A DNA stretch of 64,000 nt from an uncultured Porphyromonadaceae bacterium (GTDB lineage: Bacteria > Bacteroidota > Bacteroidia > Bacteroidales > Muribaculaceae): assembly GCA_947177635.1 (NCBI GenBank), contig CAMWVQ010000001.1, positions 1 to 64,000 on the forward strand. The letters run 5' to 3'. The position numbers and the translations under genes were made by a program. The notes under the pieces were generated by a model that ran no database searches, had not been told where the DNA came from, and was given only the letters and a program-made list of their open reading frames with translations. Positions 38,559 to 47,800 of the stretch are shown here, one piece after another. Every line of letters starts with the position of its first letter. Position 1 is the stretch's first letter.

Positions 38559-39338
38559 TCACTGCTTCAGGAAGCCCGACGCTGCGAGAAACTCCAGGAA
38601 TTTCACCGAGAAAAGCTCATTGTTCGCCTTGGGATAACGGATGTCTGTAAAGACCTGGGCGAGCGTCTGCTTGCCGTTCTCCTTAACGAATCCACGCGAA
38701 TCCTCACGCGCCTCCTTCCCGGCATAGAGGCTGTTGATGCGGTCTGGTGTGTATGGGTGATATTTCCCCTCATGCAATATGGCCTCCAACGGGAGCCGCC
38801 CTACCTCTACCCCATCTTCGGCAGGATACCCGACGGTGAGGGTTATCACCGGCACCACCAGTTCGGGCAGTTCAAGCGCGTCGGCAATCTCCCGGGCATT
38901 GTAAGTAGTCGTTCCGAGCCAGCAGACACCCAGCCCTTCCTGTTCGGCCACGGTGTTAAACTGCTGCGCGAAGGCAATGGCGTCAATTGCCGCAGCCATA
39001 AAGGATTGCAGGTTGTCGTAGCAGGGAGTCGCGTCGCGCTCCTCACACCATCTGGAAAAACGGTGGAAGTCAGCGCAGACCGTGATTACCGCCTGCGCGC
39101 CCATCACCTGCGGCTGGTTGAAATGGGCCGGGGCCAGACGGCGTTTCCCCTCCTCGTCGGTGGTCACGACCGCAGAGTAAAGCTGCATGTTTCCCGTGGT
39201 CGGGGCATGTGAAGCCTTCTCCAGCAACTCATTGAGCATCTCGGCGGGAACAGGGCGGTCGGAATAGCGCCTGATGGTGCGGCGCTCTCTCCAGTAGTCT
39301 TTCATATTCGGTGGAAAGTTTATGTTGTTGGGTTGCAA
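38559..39338 (-). CDS. Nitroreductase family protein (NfsA-like, FMN-dependent)
   Basis: 'RRTIRRYSDRPVPAEMLNELLEKASHAPTTGNMQLYS', 'EGLGVCWLGTTTYNAREIADALELPELVVPVITLTVGYP'. Confidence 0.92.
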   Translation of the reverse strand: MQPNNINFPPNMKDYWRERRTIRRYSDRPVPAEMLNELLEKASHAPTTGNMQLYSAVVTTDEEGKRRLAPAHFNQPQVMGAQAVITVCADFHRFSRWCEERDATPCYDNLQSFMAAAIDAIAFAQQFNTVAEQEGLGVCWLGTTTYNAREIADALELPELVVPVITLTVGYPAEDGVEVGRLPLEAILHEGKYHPYTPDRINSLYAGKEAREDSRGFVKENGKQTLAQVFTDIRYPKANNELFSVKFLEFLAASGFLKQ

Positions 39339-39505
39339 TTACAGTATGATTTCCGTTCAGCATCATACAGGTGAATGACGCCCATATGCCTGGCGCCAAC
39401 CCCTCCGCAAAGTTAAGCCTTATTTCCCAATTATGAAACCCCAGAACCAACCGGGGAAGTCCATTGTTTTGAGAATGTAGACATTCACCACCATAAAACC
39501 ACCGT

Positions 39506-41143
39506 ATGGACAATCTCATAAACTCCCCCTTGGACAAAGAACTGTCAAAACTCTCCCCCTTCGAACTGAAAGGACATATAATCGCCATGGCCAACGAGAA
39601 GGTCAGGAAATCAGCAAACACGATGCTCAACGCCGGCCGAGGCAACCCAAACTGGGTCGCAGAGGAGGCCAGGGACGCCTTTTTCGCCCTCGGACAGTTC
39701 GCGATGACCGAATGCCGCCGCGACTTCTCGATGAGCGAAGGTATAGCCGGAGTGCCGCAGAAAGAGGGAATCTCAGTCAGGTTCCAGACATGGCTGCGTG
39801 AAAACGCCTCGACTCCAGGGGTGAGCTTCCTCGCTCGGGCCTACGAATACTGCCTGATGGAGCTGTCTGCCGACTCCGACGGACTTGTAGAGGAGTGGGC
39901 CGGCGGCATCGTCGGACACGAGTACCCCACCCCTCCCCGTATTCTCCAATACACCGAATCCATATGCCGCCGCTACCTCGAATGGGCAATATGCGCCGGT
40001 AATCCGCCCGAAGGCAACACGTTCGACCTCTTCGCCGTCGAAGGCTCCACGGCCGGAATGTGTTACTGCTTCGACGTCTTGAAGCAGAACTTCCTGCTCA
40101 ACAAGGGTGACTCGATAGCGATAATGGTGCCGGTGTTCACCCCCTACCTTGAAATCCCCGAACTGGAGGAATTCGATTACACGATGCTGAACGTCAAGGC
40201 CGACACGATGAGTCCTGACGGACTGCACACCTGGCAATACAATCCGGACGACATCGAGAAGCTGAAAGACCCCAGGTACAAGATGCTTTTTGTCACCAAC
40301 CCCTCCAACCCTCCCAGCTACGCCATCGACCGCGCGACTGTCGAGGCCCTCAAGGAGGTCGTCAAGGCCAACCCCGACCTGATGATTCTGACCGACGATG
40401 TCTATGGCACCTTAGTCGACGGATACCGCAGCCTGATTGCCGACCTGCCCTTCAACGCCATGTCGTGCTACTCCTTCTCGAAATATTTCGGGGCCACCGG
40501 CTGGCGCATCGCCCTGACCGCCGTAAGCCGGGAGAATGTCTTCGACAAGCTCATCTCCCGGCTACCGCAGGAGAAGAAGGAAGCCCTCAGAAAACGTTAC
40601 CAGACCCTCACCCTCGATGTCGACTCCCTTAAGTTCATAGACCGGATGGTGGCCGAAAGCCGCCTCATCGCCCTGAACCACACAGCCGGACTGTCAACCC
40701 CTCAGCAGATACAGATGGCCCTCTTCTCCCTCGGCTCGCTGATTGACAAGGATGATTCATACCACAAACGCATGATCAAACTCATCCACGACCGCTACGA
40801 TGCCCTCTGGAGAAGTTTCGGCTTCCATACCCCCGATGATCCGCTCAGGGCCGACTACTATTCGGAGATAGACATGATGGTATGGGCGAAGAAACTCCAC
40901 GGCGAAGAGTTCGCCCGTTACATGGAGGAGACCTACAACCCTCTGGCGTTTGTATTCAGGCTCGCGTCAGAGACCGGATGCGTGGTGCTCAACGGCGACG
41001 GCTTCGACGGCCCGGCGTGGAGCATCAGGGTCTCCCTGGCCAACCTCGATGAAGAGGATTATGTAAGGCTCGGCACCAACATCCGCCAGATTCTCAACCA
41101 GTTCGCTGATGACTGGAAAGCCTCTCGCAAAGCCACGGACTGA
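39506..41143 (+). CDS. asdA: Aspartate 4-decarboxylase (bifunctional PLP aminotransferase/decarboxylase)
   Basis: 'GRGNPNWVAEEARDAFFALGQFAMTECRRDF', 'YSFSKYFGATGWRIALTAV' PLP lysine region; ~545 aa as expected. Confidence 0.9.
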   Translation: MDNLINSPLDKELSKLSPFELKGHIIAMANEKVRKSANTMLNAGRGNPNWVAEEARDAFFALGQFAMTECRRDFSMSEGIAGVPQKEGISVRFQTWLRENASTPGVSFLARAYEYCLMELSADSDGLVEEWAGGIVGHEYPTPPRILQYTESICRRYLEWAICAGNPPEGNTFDLFAVEGSTAGMCYCFDVLKQNFLLNKGDSIAIMVPVFTPYLEIPELEEFDYTMLNVKADTMSPDGLHTWQYNPDDIEKLKDPRYKMLFVTNPSNPPSYAIDRATVEALKEVVKANPDLMILTDDVYGTLVDGYRSLIADLPFNAMSCYSFSKYFGATGWRIALTAVSRENVFDKLISRLPQEKKEALRKRYQTLTLDVDSLKFIDRMVAESRLIALNHTAGLSTPQQIQMALFSLGSLIDKDDSYHKRMIKLIHDRYDALWRSFGFHTPDDPLRADYYSEIDMMVWAKKLHGEEFARYMEETYNPLAFVFRLASETGCVVLNGDGFDGPAWSIRVSLANLDEEDYVRLGTNIRQILNQFADDWKASRKATD

Positions 41144-41171
41144 CATGTCGCCAACCCGCAACCCCACCAAA

Positions 41172-41208
41172 GTATCCCCGCCGCACCCCTGTCGGCGGGG
41201 ATACTTTT
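41172..41208 (+). terminator. Rho-independent terminator after aspartate 4-decarboxylase gene
   Basis: GTATCCCCGCCG / CGGCGGGGATAC followed by TTTT. Confidence 0.88.
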
Positions 41209-41461
41209 CGCTTGTGAAAAACTTATCAACAATCAGGCGGTTTTAACCCGGCGGATTTGGAGGATTGCGGAAATTTTCCGAAGTTTGCGAAGTTTTGAAT
41301 GAACTTACATCAATAAGTAACTGGTCGAAATTATTTTAATGTTTGTTCGAGTAAAATCTTCTAAAAATTTTGCCGAAGAAACCTTGAAATAAGATGACCG
41401 GTTAATATAAAATAATTTTGAACAGTTACTTAACCATCTATAACCTGATTAATCCTCTCTG

Positions 41462-44011
41462 TTGATTGTGGAAAAACCTATTTACAGCTACGATGAAGCA
41501 TACGAAGCGTCGTTGAAATATTTCAATGGCGATGAGCTCGCCGCCCGCGTCTGGGTCAGCAAGTACGCCCTGAAAGACTCCTTCGGCAACATCTACGAGA
41601 AGACCCCCGACGACATGCACCACCGCATCGCGTCTGAGCTTTCGCGTATCGAGCAGAAATACCCCAACCCTATGGACCACGATGAAATCTTCTCTTACCT
41701 TAAAGATTTCCGCTACATCGTGCCGCAGGGAAGCCCGATGACAGGCATCGGCAACGATTTCCAGGTAAGCTCGCTGTCAAACTGCTTCGTCATCGGCCTT
41801 GACGGCACCCCAGACTCATACGGAGGCATCATCCGCATCGACGAGGAGCAGGTACAGCTTATGAAACGCCGTGGCGGAGTAGGCCACGACCTGAGCCACA
41901 TACGCCCCAAAGGCACACCTGTGAAGAACTCGGCCCTGACCTCGACTGGCCTGGTTCCTTTCATGGAAAGATATTCCAACTCGACGCGCGAGGTCGCCCA
42001 GGATGGACGCCGGGGCGCCCTGATGCTCACCGTGTCGGTGAAACACCCCGACTCCGAGGCGTTTGTCGACGCCAAGATGACCGAGGGGAAAGTCACGGGA
42101 GCGAACGTATCGGTCCGCATCGACGACGCATTCATGGAAGCCGCCACCACAGGCACTCCCTACCGCCAGCAGTTCCCCGTCGATGCCGCCGACCCTGAAA
42201 TCGTGAAGGAAATCGACGCGAAAGCTTTCTGGGGGAAAATCATCCACAACGCCTGGAAATCGGCCGAACCCGGCGTGCTGTTCTGGGACACCATCACCCG
42301 CGAGTCTGTCCCCGACTGCTACGCCGACCTCGGATTCCGCACCATATCCACCAATCCCTGCGGCGAGATTCCCCTCTGCCCCTACGACTCCTGCCGCCTG
42401 CTGGCCATCAACCTCTTCTCTTATGTAAGAAATCCGTTCACCCCGCAGGCTGAGTTTGATTTTGAACTTTTCAGGACACATGTCGCCAAGGCGCAGCGCA
42501 TCATGGATGACATCATCGACCTGGAGATGGAGAAAATCGACAGAATCCTGGAGAAAATCGATTCCGACCCTGAGACCCTTGAGGTGCGCGGCCCCGAACG
42601 TCATCTCTGGGAGAAAATCAAGAAAAAGACCCTTATGGGACGCCGCACCGGCGTCGGCACCACCGCCGAGGGTGACATGATCGCCGCGATGGGGCTGCGT
42701 TACGGCACCCCCGAGGCGACCTCTTTCTCGGAGGAGGTGCACAAACAGCTCGCCCTGGCCGCATACGGATCATCAGTCGTGATGGCCGAAGAACGCGGAG
42801 CGTTCGAGATATTCGACGCGGCCCGCGAGAAGGAGAACCCCTTCCTGCTCAGGCTCAAGGAGGCTCAGCCCGAGCTGTGGGAACGCATGCAGAAGTCTGG
42901 ACGCCGCAACATCGCCTGTCTGACCATCGCCCCCACCGGCACGACCAGCCTCATGACCCGCACAACCTCGGGCATCGAGCCTGTGTTCCTCCCCGTCTAC
43001 AAACGCCGCCGCAAGGTGAACCCGTCAGACACCGATGTGCGCATCGACTTCGTAGACGAGAACGGCGACGCTTTCGAGGAATACATCGTCTACCACCCCA
43101 AATTCCTCGACTGGATGAAAATCAACGGCATCGAGCAACGCCATGACTACACCCAGGAGGAGCTTGACGGGCTGGTGGCACGTTCTCCCTATGCCGGCGC
43201 GACATCCAACGACATCGACTGGCTTGAGAAAGTCAAAATGCAGGGCCGTGTGCAGAAGTGGGTCGACCATTCGATTTCAGTCACCATCAACCTCCCCTCG
43301 GATGTGTCTGAGGAACTCGTCAACCGCCTTTATGTCGAGGCTTGGCGTTCAGGCTGCAAGGGCTGCACCGTCTACCGCGACGGCTCCCGCTCGGGAGTGC
43401 TAATCTCCATCGAGAAAAAGAAGAAAGCCGAACCGCAGCAGGCTCCCGGCGAGATACACCCCCATGTCATCAAGCGTCCCAACGAGCTTGAGGCCGATGT
43501 GGTGCGCTTCCAGAACAACAAGGAGAAATGGATTGCTTTCGTCGGACTTATGAACGGACGCCCCTATGAGATTTTCACCGGTCTGGCCGACGACGAGGAT
43601 GGCATCTTCTGCCCCAAGTCTGTCAACCACGGCAAAATCATAAAGGCGATGAATCCCGACGGCACCAAGCGCTATGACTTCCAGTTTGTCAACAAGCGCG
43701 GCTACAAGACAACAATCGAGGGGCTGTCTGACAAGTTCAATCCCGAATACTGGAACTACGCCAAGCTTATCTCGGGTGTGCTCCGCTACGGAATGCCCAT
43801 CGACCAGGTGCTGAAACTCGTCTCCGGCCTGGAACTTGACTCGCAGAGCATCAACACCTGGAAAATGGGAGTCGAACGCGCCCTCAAGAAGTATCTCCCC
43901 AACGGCACCCAGGCGTCAGGCCAGCGTTGCCCCAACTGCGGACAGGAGACCCTTATCTACCAGGAAGGATGCCTGATATGCACCTCCTGCGGCACCTCCA
44001 AGTGTGGCTGA
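41462..44011 (+). CDS. nrdJ: Adenosylcobalamin-dependent (class II) ribonucleoside-diphosphate reductase
   Basis: 'VSSLSNCFVIGLDGTPDSYGGIIRIDEEQVQLMKRRGGVGHDLSHIRPKG', 'NPCGEIPLCPYDSCRL', 'IAPTGTTSLMT'; C-terminal CPNCG..CTSCGTSKCG; start is TTG (41462) or GTG (41468). Confidence 0.95.
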   Translation: MIVEKPIYSYDEAYEASLKYFNGDELAARVWVSKYALKDSFGNIYEKTPDDMHHRIASELSRIEQKYPNPMDHDEIFSYLKDFRYIVPQGSPMTGIGNDFQVSSLSNCFVIGLDGTPDSYGGIIRIDEEQVQLMKRRGGVGHDLSHIRPKGTPVKNSALTSTGLVPFMERYSNSTREVAQDGRRGALMLTVSVKHPDSEAFVDAKMTEGKVTGANVSVRIDDAFMEAATTGTPYRQQFPVDAADPEIVKEIDAKAFWGKIIHNAWKSAEPGVLFWDTITRESVPDCYADLGFRTISTNPCGEIPLCPYDSCRLLAINLFSYVRNPFTPQAEFDFELFRTHVAKAQRIMDDIIDLEMEKIDRILEKIDSDPETLEVRGPERHLWEKIKKKTLMGRRTGVGTTAEGDMIAAMGLRYGTPEATSFSEEVHKQLALAAYGSSVVMAEERGAFEIFDAAREKENPFLLRLKEAQPELWERMQKSGRRNIACLTIAPTGTTSLMTRTTSGIEPVFLPVYKRRRKVNPSDTDVRIDFVDENGDAFEEYIVYHPKFLDWMKINGIEQRHDYTQEELDGLVARSPYAGATSNDIDWLEKVKMQGRVQKWVDHSISVTINLPSDVSEELVNRLYVEAWRSGCKGCTVYRDGSRSGVLISIEKKKKAEPQQAPGEIHPHVIKRPNELEADVVRFQNNKEKWIAFVGLMNGRPYEIFTGLADDEDGIFCPKSVNHGKIIKAMNPDGTKRYDFQFVNKRGYKTTIEGLSDKFNPEYWNYAKLISGVLRYGMPIDQVLKLVSGLELDSQSINTWKMGVERALKKYLPNGTQASGQRCPNCGQETLIYQEGCLICTSCGTSKCG

Positions 44012-44048
44012 CACCTTTCACCTGCCAACTATCACCCACCAACGAACC

Positions 44049-44095
44049 ACAGAGATGCCTTCCCGATGGATTTCCCGGGATGGCATCTCTGTGTT
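44049..44095 (+). terminator. Terminator after nrdJ
   Basis: ACAGAGATGCC...GGCATCTCTGT stem followed by GTTT. Confidence 0.7.
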
Positions 44096-44211
44096 TCGTG
44101 AGCCCTCTCCTGAACCTGGGGCCGTCACCTAAGCGGAGTTTTATCAGGCGGCTGCAAAACTTTTTCGGAACCGCCGTTGTTATGATTCTTGAACGTAATT
44201 TCCACTATTTT

Positions 44212-44730
44212 ATGAAAAAGTTATTCTTTTCGTCATTGGCGGTTGCCGCGGTCCTCGTGACATCCTGCTCCTCCAAGACTACTGAAAAAGAAGCCACAGA
44301 TGAGGGCGCCGCTATCAAGGCTAAAATCGAAAATTGCTCAGACCCCGACAGTCTTAAGATTTATGTGCAGCAGGCAAAAGACTATGCTGCGAAACTTGTG
44401 AAGGAGGGCAATGACACCGCAGCCCAGGCCTACCTCAATGAGGTTGCCCCCGTAGTCCAGACCAAAGACCCCACAGCCGTCAACATATTTGACCGGCTTG
44501 AGGCAAAGGCCGACAGCACCGTGAACAATGCCGTTGAGAAGGCAGACTCCCTGAAAGACAAGGCCGCCGCAGCAGCCCAGGCAAAGGTCGAGGAGGGTAA
44601 AGCCAAAGCCGCCGAGGCAGCCAATGAGGTGAAAGAGAAAACCGCCGCAGCAGCCGAGACCGCCAAGCAGAAGACCGCTGACGCCGCCCAGTCTGCCGCC
44701 GACAAGGTAAAGAACGCCCTCGGCCAGTAA
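44212..44730 (+). CDS. Alanine/lysine-rich helical-repeat lipoprotein
   Basis: MKKLFFSSLAVAAVLVTSCSS lipobox; C-terminal 'KAKAAEAANEVKEKTAAAAETAKQKTADAAQSAADKVKNALGQ'; start trimmed from 43927. Confidence 0.8.
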   Translation: MKKLFFSSLAVAAVLVTSCSSKTTEKEATDEGAAIKAKIENCSDPDSLKIYVQQAKDYAAKLVKEGNDTAAQAYLNEVAPVVQTKDPTAVNIFDRLEAKADSTVNNAVEKADSLKDKAAAAAQAKVEEGKAKAAEAANEVKEKTAAAAETAKQKTADAAQSAADKVKNALGQ

Positions 44731-44786
44731 CCATACCGCGCCCGGCAAAGGCCCGCATTACTCTTTCTAATTCTAAGAAATAATCA

Positions 44787-44818
44787 GGGAGGCACCGCTA
44801 TCAGGCGATGCCTCCCTT
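44787..44818. terminator. Terminator hairpin between convergent genes
   Basis: GGGAGGCA / TGCCTCCC stem. Confidence 0.6.
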
Positions 44819-44870
44819 CGTGTTAAGGATTTGTTTGATTTATTTTGGATTTCCTATCGGTCTGCGGTCT

Positions 44871-47800
44871 TCATCTCACAATCACCTTCGTCGCCGACAT
44901 TCCCTGTTGCCTGATGTAGACACCCGGGGTCAGATCTCCGCGCATCTCGATGCCCTGGAGGTTGAAGTAGCGCACCGGAAGGATGCTTGAGTCGCTTCCA
45001 ACACCTTCGACGCCGGAAATGACCTGACGGTCAAGAATGATGGACTTCGAGGCTGACGAACGCACAAATTCAAGGCTGTAATCTCCGGATCTCGGCTGAG
45101 CGTCCATAGGAGCCATTCCCTGTCCGGAAACCACCGGCACAGGATTCCGGTCGACGATGAACGGATATATCGCGTCCACACCCATATCCAGTATTGCAGT
45201 CACTTCCGCATCAGTGTAACTCTCCTTGTACTCGAAATATTTCACCTCGGGGAGATAGATGGGCCAGTATGTGCCGGGCACACTGAGCATATTCGACCAG
45301 TCGTGGCTTTCTCCAAACGCTTCGCCGTCATTCCACATACTCCAACCTTCAAGGGGCTGGAATGTATAGCCGTTAAGGTCGGTGAACACACGGTGTGAAC
45401 CGTGAATCAGCTCTCCCCCTTTCGACAGGCCGTTTCCATCGGCCCAGTCTCTCGGAGTGACCTCGAAATCGGCATACCAGTTCAGCGAGGTAGCATTCTC
45501 CACCGGGACGTTCATATAAGCGCCGAATGTGAAGTTGCTGTCATATTCCTTCCCGTTGGTATAGAACTTGGAAACCGGTTCCTTGATTTCCGGCACTCCC
45601 ACTTTGAGGTTCACCTTGACGTCATCCTCGGAATATTTCGAGTGGAAGGTGAATCCGGTCTCATTGTCGGTGTATTTGGCGCGCACGCCGAGCAGTCCAT
45701 CCTCCTTGACCGGGATTCCCGCCAGGGAGACCATACCGGGATTGCCGGAATAGACGGTGCTCATCTCACGGTTCCAGTAGAGTCCGTAGTCAACCGAGTA
45801 ACCCGACTGTTGTATAGTGGAACTGTTGGGAGCCTGCACATCAACCGACGCGGTTGCCATATTGTATTTCAGGTATTTGACCGGGCCGTTGGCTGCCGCA
45901 CCCTTGAATTCGGGAGCAGTCTCGCCCAATATCCCGGCAGCCGCCTCGTAGGAATCAAAAAAGCCTGTCGAGAGGGTGACACCAGTGGTCCTGGCATTGG
46001 GATGGGGCACAAACGGGAGGAGGGTGGCGGAATAGCATTCCTTGTCAAGATCGACCACGAGAGTGAACTTCACATCGCCAAGGAACTGTTCATCCACAAA
46101 CCAGTCATACTGGTTGAAGTTGTTGCAGGGGAATGTCTCCGAGGATTTGAAATAGACCTCACGGTTGGTCTTGGTAACCCCATACTTCAGCTCTATATTC
46201 TTCTCGGTCGCACGCATGAGGCTGAATCCGATGATACCGAGGTTGAATGTGGCCCACGCACGCTGCTGGCGAATCTCACCTCCGGATTTTCCGGAGTCAA
46301 TCCAGCGTTTCCAGGGATAAAGCCAAGACATCTTGAATTTCGCGCCTTCGTTTATCTCGTCTGAATCGAGGACATAGCTCTTGGTAAGCTCGTGGGCCGT
46401 AAGGTCTTCGACATAGAACACATTCATCGTTGCCTTAGACGAGAATATCGTCTCATCCACGATACGGTCCCAGCCGGTTGTGCCGGGAGTGACCGGAGCC
46501 AGGCGCTGCAATCCCTCGCCTACTATGTAGAGGTCGGTCTTGTCATTGTCGCGCACAGGCGAAAGCTCCTCCCAGGTGATGTAAGACTGGGCAGCCTTGG
46601 CGTTGTAATTGTCAGCCACATCGGAATAATAGATATACTTGCGCCAGTTCTGGAAATCCCAGTTGAAATCATCACCGTTGACATGACGTCCGCAAGTGTA
46701 TTTCTCCAGCGAACCGTCAGTTCTCTCGAAGAAGAATGTTGCATCCTCGGCCCAGTTCATCTGGTCATCGGTCAAGTCATAATACCAGAGGTCATATGTG
46801 AGGTCTGACGGGTCAACCCGTTTCAGCTCGAAAGTCTCGGCGCCCCTCAGCTCATCGTCGGAGGGTATGAAGAAACAGGTAGAGTCATACAGCCTCACAC
46901 GCGGGGTTACATCCTGGTTGCCGCCATACCTGCGGTTCTGTCCGAAATGGATATACAGCCTGTTGCTGCGGTCGGTCACGCCGGAATAGTTGGGGGCATT
47001 GATACGGAAACTGTTGAGATTGTAGTCAAACACGACTTCGGCCGGAGCGGGAATGTCCTCGGGGATGCTCATATTGCTGCCTGACCGGTTGTTCTCGTTA
47101 CACATATAAGTGTGGTTGGGAAGAATCCCCCTGTTGGCCGAGAACGAGAGGTTCCAGTCGGCGGTGGAAACCTTGAAGTAGCTCCCCTTGGGGATTCCGT
47201 GGGCGAAAGTATATACATAGACCCCATTACCCTTATGTTCGAGGTAACGGTCAGCCGAAGCATTCCAGCCCTGCACATCCGACATGATATAAAGGTCGGG
47301 GTAGTCAACCGGGGCCTTCAGCTCACCGATGCTGAGCATGTATCCGTTGTTGCGCCATTCGGCCGTGATGGTGTATGATCCGGCAGGGAGATGGAAGGCG
47401 GCGGTGGCATCAGCCTGTGTGGCCAGCTCATTGTCATACATGTAGACATCCCTGTCATTGTTGTTTTCGGGGCCATACTCAGTCCACTCATCGCGGATTC
47501 TGAACCAGCATTCAGACTCGGATGAAAGCCTGAACACATATGCTCCCTGGCCGTTACGCACTGCCTTGAGGGCATCGCGTCCGCCATGCCAGTCCTCATT
47601 GCCATTTATGTTGCCGAACAGGTAAAGGTAATCCGCACCCCCCGACGTGGTGTCAAAGCCGGGTGAAAGGATGTAGGGGGCAGAGTATTTCGAACCGCTC
47701 TCGCCATTCTTCTCGTCGGAAATCATATATAGCGCGCCATTCACGAACGGCCTTGCCACAGCCTGAGCCGAGGAATCCCAGTTCCCGCCGGGGCGGTTAT

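Noticed and set aside
41144-41462. Cobalamin riboswitch upstream of the B12-dependent ribonucleotide reductase
   Set aside because: I found no B12-box-like GCCACTG or the expected conserved cores; the region is mostly AT-rich.
43927-44211. N-terminal extension of the 44212-44730 lipoprotein in the ORF track
   Set aside because: It overlaps nrdJ and its terminator; the signal peptide and lipobox begin at Met 44212.
45402-46364. 320-aa plus-strand ORF inside the giant GH53 gene
   Set aside because: Shadow ORF; the opposite strand is a continuous 1546-aa reading frame with recognisable modules.
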